Part shown: positions 53,729-62,136 of the stretch, in pieces
Position numbering within the stretch: position 1 is the first letter of the stretch
Layout of the letters: each line of letters starts with the position of its first letter
Origin: JACVRW01 sp963826165
Lineage (GTDB): Bacteria; Actinomycetota; Thermoleophilia; Solirubrobacterales; Thermoleophilaceae
Assembly: GCA_963826165.1 (NCBI GenBank)
Contig: CAWGWC010000003.1
Span: forward strand, 248,001-312,000
Direction: 5' to 3'
DNA length: 64,000 nucleotides
The notes under the pieces: model-generated
What the model was told of the DNA's origin: nothing
The model's input: the letters and a program-made list of their open reading frames with translations, nothing else
Databases searched by the model: none
Program-made: the position numbers and the translations under genes

Positions 53729-55669
53729 ATGGCGGTGGCGAACGCAGACGCGGGCGCGGCCCGCCACGGGCTGGCGCAAGCGGCGGCCACCCGTGCGGGG
53801 ATCGATCATCCGAACCTGCTCGGAGCCGGACTGGCGCGCGACCGTGATGGTCGCCTGTCGGTGAGGCTCGAGCGCTGCCTGGCACCAACGCTGACCGAGG
53901 TCCTCTCCCGGCGGACTCTGTCCACGCGTGACGCGGTGCGAATGGTCAACGACGTCGCCTCCGCCGTGAACGTCCTGTCGCTCTACGGCCTCATCGCGCG
54001 CGACCTGACCCCGGGCAAGATCAGACTGCACTCGAGCCGGGGCGCGATTCTGGCCGATCACGGCATCCCGTTCGAGCTCGCGCCGCGCCGGCCGTCGGAG
54101 GCCAGGCGCGACCTGGCCTACCGCTCACCCGAGGAGCTCGACGGAAAGCCCGTCGACGAGCGCAGCAACGTCTACTCGCTCGGGGCCGTGCTCTACACCG
54201 CACTGACCGGCAAGCAGCCACTGACCGGCAGGCCCGGTGTGCGCGCGTCCGGCGGCCCGGTCGAGCTGCGTGGGCGTGTCGCGTCGGTGGTGCAACGGGC
54301 CATGGCGACCGACCCGGCGGACCGCTACGCCGACGTACGCGAGCTTGCCGACGCAGGCCTTGCCGCGCTCGCCGTCGACAGCGCGCCGGGCACCACCGCG
54401 AGGCGCCGTGCGCAAGAGCCGCAACCCGTGTCTCCGCCGAAGATCCCGTCACGACGCGCTTCCGGCGAGGGCAGGTCCAGGACGGCCAGGCTCGAGACGC
54501 GGCCCGAGCCGAAGCTGAAGCCGTCAGCCACGCGGCCGCCCCCCGCCGAGCAGCGGCCGCGAGCGAAGCCGCGGCGTGCGCCGGCCAAGCTGCCCAAGTT
54601 CGCGTCGCCGGAGGTCAAGCTGCCGGACGCCGCGCCGACGCGGGTCGAGCGCGCCCCGGCAAAGCGGCCCGCCGTCAAGCGTGAGCGGCCGGCGGTCAAG
54701 CGTGAGCGGCCGGCAGTCGCCCTTCCGGCCTCCGTGCCGCCCGCCGTCAAGCCGCCGCAGCGCCAGCTGCCCGCGGCGCTCACGTCGCCCCGGCCCGCCG
54801 TGTTCGCCGTGGCGGCCGCGCTTATCCTGTGCGCGATCGCCGGCGTCCTGCTCGGGCGCAGCACCGGCGAGGAGGCGCAGGCGTCGCAGGTCCAGAGCCG
54901 TGCCCTGACGGTCCCCCTCCCCGAAGGATGGGAGCCCGCCGCGGTGCCGGCCGGCGAGCCCTTCGCCCTGTCCGCGGCGGTCGCCGCGGCACCGGCCGGA
55001 GACGAGAGCTCGGGCCTGGTGGTCGGCCGGGTCGCCGACGCCGCCGCCGTGGATGGTCGCCTCCGCAACGCAAGCGCGCCGGCGAACGCTCGAGCCGATG
55101 TCCGGCTGGGCGAGCTCCAGGCCTGGCGCTACGAAGGGCTCACTCCGCGGCCAGACGTGGTCGCCACCGCATACCTCGCTCCCACCACGGGCGGCACCCT
55201 GCTCATTCGCTGCCACGCCGGCCCCCAGAATGCGGCGACGAGCCTTGCCGAGTGCGAGCGCATGGCCGCGACGATCGGGCTCCGTGGCGAGCGCCCGCTT
55301 CCGCTGTCCACGATCGACTCTCGCGACGAGGAGCTGGCTGCGGCGATGACCAGCCTCAGCCGCGACCGGGACGCGGGCCGGCAGCGACTGGCTCGGGCAG
55401 AGCTGGCGAGGGGCCAGGCCGGCGTGGCGCGTGACCTCGAGCGAGCGTACGACCGCGCCGCACGACGCGTAGGCCAGATACTGACCACGAACGCCACGGC
55501 CTCCTACCAGGAGCTCACCGGCGCCCTCACGGCCACCGCCGACGCCTACGGGCAGCTCGCCGTGGCAGCGAAGGACACGGACCGCAGCCGCTACCGCGAG
55601 GCCATTGCGGCGGTGCGCGAGAGTGAGCAGGCCGTGCTACGCGAAGCGACCGACCCGGACGCCGGGTAG
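53729..55669 (+). CDS. Membrane-anchored Ser/Thr pseudokinase
   Basis: A 646-residue protein. Residues about 20-210 follow the Hanks-kinase fold, with YGLIARDLTPGKIRLH in place of HRDLKPxN, ADHGIPFEL in place of DFG, and clear APE-like LAYRSPEELDGKPVDERSNVYSLGAVLY. The glycine-rich loop and VAxK Lys are not seen, so ATP phosphotransfer is doubtful. A long Pro/Arg/Lys linker with 7-residue repeats (PAVKRER) follows, then one membrane span (about 352-373) and an extracellular domain. It starts 4 bases after the previous stop. Confidence 0.78.
   Translation: MAVANADAGAARHGLAQAAATRAGIDHPNLLGAGLARDRDGRLSVRLERCLAPTLTEVLSRRTLSTRDAVRMVNDVASAVNVLSLYGLIARDLTPGKIRLHSSRGAILADHGIPFELAPRRPSEARRDLAYRSPEELDGKPVDERSNVYSLGAVLYTALTGKQPLTGRPGVRASGGPVELRGRVASVVQRAMATDPADRYADVRELADAGLAALAVDSAPGTTARRRAQEPQPVSPPKIPSRRASGEGRSRTARLETRPEPKLKPSATRPPPAEQRPRAKPRRAPAKLPKFASPEVKLPDAAPTRVERAPAKRPAVKRERPAVKRERPAVALPASVPPAVKPPQRQLPAALTSPRPAVFAVAAALILCAIAGVLLGRSTGEEAQASQVQSRALTVPLPEGWEPAAVPAGEPFALSAAVAAAPAGDESSGLVVGRVADAAAVDGRLRNASAPANARADVRLGELQAWRYEGLTPRPDVVATAYLAPTTGGTLLIRCHAGPQNAATSLAECERMAATIGLRGERPLPLSTIDSRDEELAAAMTSLSRDRDAGRQRLARAELARGQAGVARDLERAYDRAARRVGQILTTNATASYQELTGALTATADAYGQLAVAAKDTDRSRYREAIAAVRESEQAVLREATDPDAG
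54667..54716 (+). repeat. 21-bp tandem repeat inside the pseudokinase gene
   Basis: Just over two copies of a 21-base unit encode the heptapeptide PAVKRER in the linker. Such units often vary in number between strains. Confidence 0.65.
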
Positions 55670-55694
55670 GCCCGGCCCGAACCTCTCGCGCGCG

Positions 55695-56666
55695 TCAGCG
55701 CTCCGCCGGCGAGCCGGCCAGCCAGCTGTCTGCGATCCGCTCGACGTGGCGGAAGTCGGTGCCGCAGCATCCGCCCAGCACGGTGAGCCGGGGCAGCTTG
55801 TCCCGGAGCGCGACGTAGCGCTCAGCGAGGTCCACCGGATCGCCCTCGTCGAGCTCGGTCGCCTCGTCCAGCTCGGCGTGGCTGCGTATGGAAGCGTTCG
55901 CGCGCAGGCCACGCACCCGCTCTATCCACGGCTCGTCGCCTTCGATCGTCTCTGCGAAATGCGTGGGGTGCGCGCAGTTGATCATGTAGTAGGCCGCGCC
56001 TCCGTCGGTCCCCTCGTCCACCGCGCCGATGGCCTCGCCCAGCTGCTCGCCGCTCGGCAGCCGGCCGTCGGTCTCGAGCGTGAAGGAGATGACCACCGGC
56101 AGTCCCGCGGCCTGGGCGGCACGCGTGATCCCGAGCGCCTCATCGGCGTAGGTCATGGTGAGCGCCGTGACCATGTCGGCCTCGGTGCCGGCGAAGGTGG
56201 CGATCTGCGTCGAGTGGTAGCGCTGCGCCTCGTCGGCGGTCAGCCTCGTTGTCGGGTTGTAGCCGTCGTCCTGGGGGCCGATCTGGCCCGAGATGACGAC
56301 CGGCGCCTCCGGCGTCTCGTACTCCGGACGAATCTCCGCCATCAGCGCGATGGCCCTCCGGTTGAGCTCGTCGAGCTCTCCCTCGCTGTAACCGATCTCC
56401 TCGGCCCAGCGCGGGCTGGCGCGCCAGGTCGGGCTCTCGAGCACGAAGCCCACCCCGCGGTCGCGGGCCAGCTCGGCGAACTGCCGGTAGTAGCGCCGCA
56501 GGCGCTCGGTGCCGGCCTCGTCCTTGAGCACGTCGAAGGCCGCGAACAGCGGCAGGTCTATGCCGTCGTGGAAGACCAGCTCGGTCTCGAGGCCGGCATC
56601 GGTCAGGTAGACGCCCCCGTCGAGCTGGGGCAGATGGTCGCGATGGCTCACAGCCGCCATTCTCAC
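55695..56666 (-). CDS. Homocysteine S-methyltransferase family protein
   Basis: A 323-residue zinc-dependent methyltransferase-like protein. YLTDAGLETELVFHDGIDLP at the start, a Cys in YYMINCAHP and GGCCGTDFRHV at the end give the three cysteine zinc ligands of the MmuM/BHMT fold. The methyl donor could be S-methylmethionine or another compound; the family also has members of unknown function. An in-frame ATG 6 bases later (56660) is an equal start choice. It is divergent from the FUSC-like gene with a 55-base gap. Confidence 0.83.
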   Translation of the reverse strand: MRMAAVSHRDHLPQLDGGVYLTDAGLETELVFHDGIDLPLFAAFDVLKDEAGTERLRRYYRQFAELARDRGVGFVLESPTWRASPRWAEEIGYSEGELDELNRRAIALMAEIRPEYETPEAPVVISGQIGPQDDGYNPTTRLTADEAQRYHSTQIATFAGTEADMVTALTMTYADEALGITRAAQAAGLPVVISFTLETDGRLPSGEQLGEAIGAVDEGTDGGAAYYMINCAHPTHFAETIEGDEPWIERVRGLRANASIRSHAELDEATELDEGDPVDLAERYVALRDKLPRLTVLGGCCGTDFRHVERIADSWLAGSPAER

Positions 56667-56721
56667 TCAGCGGCGGCGCGGTGTTCAAGGGTCGCCGCGA
56701 GATCGGCGATGATCGGCCGGT

Positions 56722-57759
56722 ATGGCCGCGCGGGATCTCGTCAGCGAGGCGCTCCGGACGGAAGAGCGCGGGCTCGAGTGGCGAGCCGGTATCGCCGGGT
56801 CGGTCGCCACGGTCGGACCGCTGGCGATCGGGCTCGCCTCCGGAGAGGACGTGTTGGGCCTGATCGCCGCCATCGGGGCACTGAACACGGCGCTGTGCAT
56901 ACCGGCTGCGCGGCTGCGCGTCCGGCTGTGGTGGGGCTCGGCCGCGGCCGTGAGCAGCGTGGCGGCCTTCGCGCTGGCCAACCTGGTTCGCGACCATGAG
57001 TGGGCCGTGGTCGTCGCGACGCTGCTGTGGGTCAGCGCGTGGGCGTTCGCCCGTGCGGCCGGCCGGCCCGGCGCGATCCTCGGCTTCGCCACATCGGCGG
57101 TTCTGGTGGTGGTGTCCGGCATGCCCGCGAGCCCCGAGCCGTTCGACCAGCGCCTCTTCTGGTTCGCTACCGGCGCGATCGCGGCCCTGGGCCTGATGGT
57201 CGTGGCGCAACGCGGCCCAGAGTCCCCGGCGCACGTGGCGGCTGAATCACTGCGTGCGGTACGCAGGGCCGTCACCGGTCCCGACTCGGCGCTCCGAGCC
57301 CACGCGGCTCGGCTCGGCGTCGCGGTGGCCGCCGCCACGCTCTTCTATCTCGCGATCGATCTCGCGCACGGCTACTGGGTGGCGCTCACGACCCTCGCGA
57401 TCCTGCAGCCCGAGGAACGGGCAACGCAGATCCGCAGCGTTCAGCGGGCGATCGGAACCTTTGCCGGCGTGGTCCTGATCGTCGTCATCACTCTGGCCAC
57501 CCACGAGCCGTGGGCGCTTGCTGCCGGCGCCGCGGTGGCCGCGTTTGGCCTGTTCGCGCTCGATGACCGGGGCTACTTCTGGCTGGTGGCGCTTATCACG
57601 CCCACCGTCCTGTTCATGCTGAGCGCGGTCGAGTTCCAGGGTGACGACATCGGTCTCGAGCGCGTGGCGGACAGCTCGCTCGGGATTCTCATAGGGCTCG
57701 CGTTCAGCGAGGTGGCTTGGCGGCTGTGGCCCACCCGAGTGGCGCGCCCGCCGCGATGA
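56722..57759 (+). CDS. FUSC/aromatic acid exporter-like membrane protein
   Basis: A 345-residue membrane protein with two groups of about five hydrophobic spans separated by a polar loop (RGPESPAHVAAESLRAVRRAV). The second group carries GYWVALTTLAILQPEERATQ and IGTFAGVVL, the pattern of the FUSC_2 domain of aromatic acid exporters. The large cytoplasmic domain of true FUSC proteins is missing. Substrate unknown. Confidence 0.72.
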   Translation: MAARDLVSEALRTEERGLEWRAGIAGSVATVGPLAIGLASGEDVLGLIAAIGALNTALCIPAARLRVRLWWGSAAAVSSVAAFALANLVRDHEWAVVVATLLWVSAWAFARAAGRPGAILGFATSAVLVVVSGMPASPEPFDQRLFWFATGAIAALGLMVVAQRGPESPAHVAAESLRAVRRAVTGPDSALRAHAARLGVAVAAATLFYLAIDLAHGYWVALTTLAILQPEERATQIRSVQRAIGTFAGVVLIVVITLATHEPWALAAGAAVAAFGLFALDDRGYFWLVALITPTVLFMLSAVEFQGDDIGLERVADSSLGILIGLAFSEVAWRLWPTRVARPPR

Positions 57760-57790
57760 GAATCGCGGCGGCCCGGGGTCTTACCGGACG

Positions 57791-58255
57791 ATGCCGACGC
57801 TCTACGAACACGCCGGTGGCGAGGAGCCGATCCATCGCCTCGAGGACGCCTTCTACGGGAAGGTGCTCGCCGACCCACTGCTGAAGCCGCTGTTCGGTGA
57901 GGGTCAGCCCCAGCACGTCGACCACCTGACCGCGTTCACCTGCGAGTCGTTCGGGGGGCCGGACCGCTTCAGCCGCGAGCTCGGCTTCCGCCATCTGATC
58001 GACGTTCACCGCGGGCTCGAGATCACCGAGCAACAGCGAGTGAGGTTCGTCGAGCTATACATGCAGGCGCTCGACGAGAGCGACATGCCGGCCGACGAGG
58101 ACTTCCGCGACGCTGTCCGCTCGCACATCGACTTCGGGACCCGGGTTGCGATGCAGAACTCGCACGCGAAGACCGAGGAGGAGCTGCATCCGCTGCGCGA
58201 GGTCCCGCGCTGGACCTGGCCGGGAGACGATTCCGAAGGAGCGCATCGACGGTGA
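57791..58255 (+). CDS. Truncated hemoglobin, group II
   Basis: A 154-residue small globin. LYEHAGGEEPIHRLEDAFYGKVLADPLLKPLFG covers helices A-B and the CD region with Phe and Tyr at the distal side. FRHLIDVHRGLEIT carries the likely proximal His (His73), and a C-terminal helix follows. Such globins bind O2, CO or NO. The presence of a CO-oxidising locus about 8 kb away makes CO or NO handling a natural idea, but this is a guess. Its stop overlaps the next GTG. Confidence 0.85.
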   Translation: MPTLYEHAGGEEPIHRLEDAFYGKVLADPLLKPLFGEGQPQHVDHLTAFTCESFGGPDRFSRELGFRHLIDVHRGLEITEQQRVRFVELYMQALDESDMPADEDFRDAVRSHIDFGTRVAMQNSHAKTEEELHPLREVPRWTWPGDDSEGAHRR

Positions 58256-59793
58256 TCGGCATGGCACGATCGCTCCTGATCGCTGCTTCCGGCGCAGCCT
58301 GCCTCGCGGGCACGATCCCCGCAGCTGTGGCGGCCCCACCCGCAACCGGTCTGTGGGTAGGACAGAAGGGCGCCACGCAGCTGAGCTTCACGGTGGATGC
58401 CGATCGGCGCGGGCGCTTCGTGGACAACATCACGATCAGCTGCCGCGCCATCGCAGGGCCGTACCCGCGCTTCCCGTCCGCGGCGTTCCCCTCTCGGTTC
58501 CGCATCGCGGGCGGACGCATTCGGGAATGGCCGGGAGCGGGGCGCTACGGTCCGCGGCTACCGACGCCGACGCTCGACGGCACGCGCGGCCGGGTGTCCA
58601 TGCCCAACGGCGAGGGCTGCACACCGGCCCAGGGGCGCAACCTCCCGGTCCGCCGCACCCGCGCCCGGTGGGTGCGGGACGGCACCTACACGCTCACGGG
58701 CTACAAGGGCTGGACCACTTCGGTCTTCGTGAGCGGCGGTGGCATGGCGATCAGCTTCGGCGGCGGCGACCTGAGTTACCCCGAGCCCGGCGAGCCGAAC
58801 GGCGTGTGCGTGGGCACCGGAATCCGGGAAGGACGGAGGCTCGGCGCTGACGGCGCGTTCTCCGTGAGCGACGACCGCACCCAGCTGGCGGGCCGGTTCA
58901 GCACCTCCACCAGCGCGACGGGGTCCTACGCCGGCACCCCCTACTTCTGCGGGATATTCGATCCTCAGGCTGGACCCAGCCAGAGCGCGTTCTCCCTCAC
59001 GCTGTCGGAGCCGGCGAACAACGGGGCGCCACTGGGACGGCCGCCCGGCGCTCAGACGCAGGGTCCCGGTCCCGACCCGGCCGACCGCGCCGGCTGCCGG
59101 GCCTACGAGATCGTGGGCGTGCGCGGCTCCGGCGAGGGCTACACCGGTCCGTTCGGCATGTCCGAGACGGTGGGCAACACGGTGCGGGCGATCGTCGCCG
59201 CCCTCCCCCGCGGCTCGGCGCGGACCACCTCGCTGCGCTACCCGGCGGCACCGGTGTCCGAACTGGCCTTCAACAACGGCGAGACGTTCTTCACCTCGAT
59301 CGCCATCGGCCAGCGCGCCCTCGTCCGCCGTGTGCTCGAGCGGATCCGCCGCTGCAAGCGCACGCGCTTTGCCCTGGTGGGCTACTCGCAGGGCGCCGCC
59401 GTGGCCAGCGGCGGGCTGCGCCGCCTGCTCGACGAGCAGCCCGAGCGTGTCCGTGAGGCGCTGGGGGCGGTGGTGCTGTACGCCGATCCCTACTCCGCCG
59501 GACCGGGAAGCTCCTACGACATCAGTCTCACGGCCTTCGGCGAGCCGACGTCGGCGCGCATCGGCCACGGCGCGCTCGGCGCGCAGACCTTCCGGCTCGG
59601 GATCAAGCTTTCCCGGGTGCGGGATGTCTGCTTCGCCGGCGATCTCGTCTGCGACCTCTCGGGCAACAGCGCGCTGGCGCTCTACCAGGCGCTGTTTGCC
59701 CCGATTCACAGCAACTACAAGTCCTGCTGCCCCGTGTTCCCGCTCACTCACTTGCAGGGTCGCTGGGCGGCCAGACGACTCCGCGCACGGTGA
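58252..59793 (+). CDS. Secreted two-domain protein with C-terminal cutinase-like esterase
   Basis: A 513-residue secreted protein. A signal peptide (about residues 1-26) leads to an N-terminal beta-rich domain of about 230 residues with several Cys and no known match. A cutinase/alpha-beta hydrolase domain (about 283-505) follows, with GYSQG nucleophile Ser379, Asp in CFAGDLVCD and His in IHSNY, the cutinase triad order. It may hydrolyse esters or polyesters outside the cell. The GTG at 58252 has AAGGAG 10 bases upstream; the ATG at 58261 is an alternative. Confidence 0.82.
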   Translation: MIGMARSLLIAASGAACLAGTIPAAVAAPPATGLWVGQKGATQLSFTVDADRRGRFVDNITISCRAIAGPYPRFPSAAFPSRFRIAGGRIREWPGAGRYGPRLPTPTLDGTRGRVSMPNGEGCTPAQGRNLPVRRTRARWVRDGTYTLTGYKGWTTSVFVSGGGMAISFGGGDLSYPEPGEPNGVCVGTGIREGRRLGADGAFSVSDDRTQLAGRFSTSTSATGSYAGTPYFCGIFDPQAGPSQSAFSLTLSEPANNGAPLGRPPGAQTQGPGPDPADRAGCRAYEIVGVRGSGEGYTGPFGMSETVGNTVRAIVAALPRGSARTTSLRYPAAPVSELAFNNGETFFTSIAIGQRALVRRVLERIRRCKRTRFALVGYSQGAAVASGGLRRLLDEQPERVREALGAVVLYADPYSAGPGSSYDISLTAFGEPTSARIGHGALGAQTFRLGIKLSRVRDVCFAGDLVCDLSGNSALALYQALFAPIHSNYKSCCPVFPLTHLQGRWAARRLRAR

Positions 59794-59825
59794 GGCTCTA
59801 GCCGCAACCTCAGCCAGGCGCGCGA

Positions 59826-60521
59826 TCACGCCGCGTCCTTGTCGTACTCGTCGTGGAGCCTCCACCAGAAGTGGGAGTCCTGTGGGTAGCCGTCGGGACT
59901 GTCCTCCCAGTCCTCCTGGCGGCCGAGCGCGGTGATGTCGAGGTAGCTCCAGGTGCTACCCAGCTGCTCGTCACCGCGGCCGTTCACGAAGTACGTGCGG
60001 AGGATCCTGTCGTCGTCGTCGCGGTAGAAGACGTTGGTGCCGTGCCACTCGTCCACGTCGAAGTCGACGTCGAAGTCATCGGTGAGCGTGTACCAGGGAT
60101 CCCGGCCCCAGCCCATCCGCTCCCTCCAGCGCTCGATGTCCGCCTGCGGCGCGCGCGAGACGCGCACGAACGTGGTGTCGCGGGCGTTCAGATGGGCCGG
60201 GTGGGCGTCCTGGTCGGCCATCATCGAGCAGCCAGAGCAGCCCCGCTCGGGCCAGCCCGACACCCCCGGCTCGAAGAAGAACCTGTAGACGATCAGCTGG
60301 CGGCGCCCCTCGAACAGGTCGATCAGACCCACCGGGCCGTCCGGACCCTCGAAGCGGTAGTCCCTCTCCACGGCCATCCGCGGCATCCGGCGGCGCTTGG
60401 CGGCCAGCGCGTCGCGCGCACGGGTCAGCGCCTTCTCCTCCACCAACAGCTCTTCCCATGCGGTCTCCCACACCTCGGGCGACACGGTCGGGGGTGTGTT
60501 CATGGCGAGCGGGTCAGTCAT
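59826..60521 (-). CDS. DUF899 thioredoxin-like protein
   Basis: A 231-residue protein of the DUF899 family with a thioredoxin-like fold. RRMPRMAVERDYRFEGPDG begins the domain. RGCSGCSMMADQ holds a CxxC pair, and VFYRDDDDRILRTYF and the WSYLDITALGRQE tail are family marks. Its role is thought to be redox-related and is not proven. The ATG overlaps the stop of a 15-codon mini-ORF, coupling it to the upstream MFS gene. AAGGAGA lies about 7 bases upstream. Confidence 0.85.
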   Translation of the reverse strand: MTDPLAMNTPPTVSPEVWETAWEELLVEEKALTRARDALAAKRRRMPRMAVERDYRFEGPDGPVGLIDLFEGRRQLIVYRFFFEPGVSGWPERGCSGCSMMADQDAHPAHLNARDTTFVRVSRAPQADIERWRERMGWGRDPWYTLTDDFDVDFDVDEWHGTNVFYRDDDDRILRTYFVNGRGDEQLGSTWSYLDITALGRQEDWEDSPDGYPQDSHFWWRLHDEYDKDAA

Positions 60522-60565
60522 CGTTCCATCTCCTTGTCGTTGTTGTCGTTGTTGTCGTTCGTCAT
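60518..60565 (-). CDS. 15-codon coupling mini-ORF
   Basis: ATG at 60565 overlaps the MFS stop (ATGA) and its own TGA overlaps the DUF899 start (ATGA). The peptide reads MTNDNNDNNDKEMER. The Asn/Asp repeat comes from a 9-base tandem repeat (GACAACAAC). It also contains the ribosome site for DUF899, so it may act as a coupling leader more than as a working peptide. Confidence 0.5.
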   Translation of the reverse strand: MTNDNNDNNDKEMER

Positions 60566-62043
60566 TCCAGGCCGCGGCCCGCGGGTGCCGGCTCCAGCCG
60601 TTCATGCAGTGCCTTCGACGGCCGGCCCAACAGCACGAGCGCCAGCACCACGCCGATCCCGGCCAAGACGCCGGAGGCCACGAGGGCAGACTGGAAACCC
60701 TCGGTAAGCGCGACGAGCGGGTTGGCACCCTCGTTCGCCGCGAGGAAGTTCTCGGAGCGGGAGACCGCGACCGTCGACAGGACGGCCACACCGAGCGCGC
60801 CGCCAAGCTGGAAAGCGGTATTGCTGAGTCCCGAGGCGAGCCCTGCATCACGCTCGGCGACTCCCGCGAGGCCAGCGATCGTGGCGGTGGCGAAGGCGGG
60901 ACCGATGCCGGCGCCAAAGACGATCAGGCCCAGGAATATGTCTTCGAAGTAGCTGCCCCCAACCGGCATCTGCGTGAGAAGGAACGACCCCGCGCCGAGG
61001 AGCGCCATGCCGGTGGCGGCCACCGGCCTGAAGCCGAACTTCTCGACCGCCGCCTGACTGAGGATCATGCCGGCGGCTGCCGCGACAGGGACCGCGACGA
61101 AGCTGATGCCGAACTCGAGGGCCGAGTAGCCGAGCACCTGCTGGGCGTACAGGGTGAGGATGAAGGGCATGCCGAAGGCGACGGTGGCGAAGAGGAGCAT
61201 CACGGCGTTCGCGCCGGCGAGCGTGCGCGAGCGGAGGATGCGCAGCGGCATGAGCGGCGCCGGATGACGCGACTCGATCACCGTGAAGGCCGCGAGCAAG
61301 GCAGCCGCGCCCGCGAGGAGGAGGATCGTCTGCGGGCTTCCCCAGCCGGCGTCGGGGGCTTCGACGAGTGAGTAGACGAGCAGTACGAGTGCGCCGGTGA
61401 TGGTGAGCGCACCCGCGGGGTCGTAGCTTCGCCGCGCAGTCGTCGCCCGGCTCTCCGGCAGCAGCACGGGGCTGAGCGCGAGCGCGGCCAGGCCGATGGG
61501 AACGTTGATGAAGAAGATCCACTCCCACCCGGGGCCGTCCACGAGTGGGCCGCCGATCAGGTAGCCCCCGGTGGCGCCGAAGGCACCGTTCATGCCCCAG
61601 ATTGCGAGCGCCTTGTTGCGTTCCGCCCCCTCCGTGAACGTGGTGGAGACGATCGACAGCGCGGTGGGAGTCATGACCGCCGCCCCGATGCCCTGAATCG
61701 CACGGGCCCCGATCAGAGCGCCGGGCGACCAGGCCAGCCCACACACGAGCGAGGCGAGAGTGAAGAGCGCGAGCCCGGCCATGAACAGGCGACGGCGCCC
61801 GAGCAGGTCGGCGGCGCGACCGCCCAGCAGCAGCAGTCCGGCGAAGGTCACGGCGTAGGCGCTGATCACCCATTGCAGCCCCTGCTCCGAGAAGCTCAGA
61901 GCTTCGTCGATCGAGGGCAGCGCGACGACCACGATGTTGGCGTCGAGGATGACCATGAAGAAGGCTCCGCACAGGAGCGCGAGCGCCTTCCAGCGGCGGG
62001 GGTCGGGCTGTGTCGGGGCGTGGGTGTGCTGCGCGGTTGACAT
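60562..62043 (-). CDS. MFS drug efflux transporter, DHA2 (14-span) family
   Basis: A 493-residue EmrB/QacA-type proton antiporter, similar in design to the one at 23297. It has LDANIVVVALPSIDEALSFS in span 1, GRAADLLGRRR as motif A, and GAFGATGGYLIGGPLVDGPGWEWIFFINVP around motif C. About fourteen spans are present. The ATG at 62043 is preferred over an upstream in-frame start. It leads an operon with the mini-ORF and DUF899 gene. Confidence 0.9.
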   Translation of the reverse strand: MSTAQHTHAPTQPDPRRWKALALLCGAFFMVILDANIVVVALPSIDEALSFSEQGLQWVISAYAVTFAGLLLLGGRAADLLGRRRLFMAGLALFTLASLVCGLAWSPGALIGARAIQGIGAAVMTPTALSIVSTTFTEGAERNKALAIWGMNGAFGATGGYLIGGPLVDGPGWEWIFFINVPIGLAALALSPVLLPESRATTARRSYDPAGALTITGALVLLVYSLVEAPDAGWGSPQTILLLAGAAALLAAFTVIESRHPAPLMPLRILRSRTLAGANAVMLLFATVAFGMPFILTLYAQQVLGYSALEFGISFVAVPVAAAAGMILSQAAVEKFGFRPVAATGMALLGAGSFLLTQMPVGGSYFEDIFLGLIVFGAGIGPAFATATIAGLAGVAERDAGLASGLSNTAFQLGGALGVAVLSTVAVSRSENFLAANEGANPLVALTEGFQSALVASGVLAGIGVVLALVLLGRPSKALHERLEPAPAGRGLE

Positions 62044-62136
62044 GGGTGTCTCCGGGTCGACGTCGCCGCCCATATCGGCGGCCTCGACAAGACGTCGCAG
62101 CAGGGGGAGCGGTTTGGACAGCCCTCGGGAATTCGC

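Noticed and set aside
57755..57791. GATG 36 bases before the truncated hemoglobin ATG, like the cluster element
   Set aside because: It is the stop-codon region of the previous gene and has no TCAGGG box at the right place.
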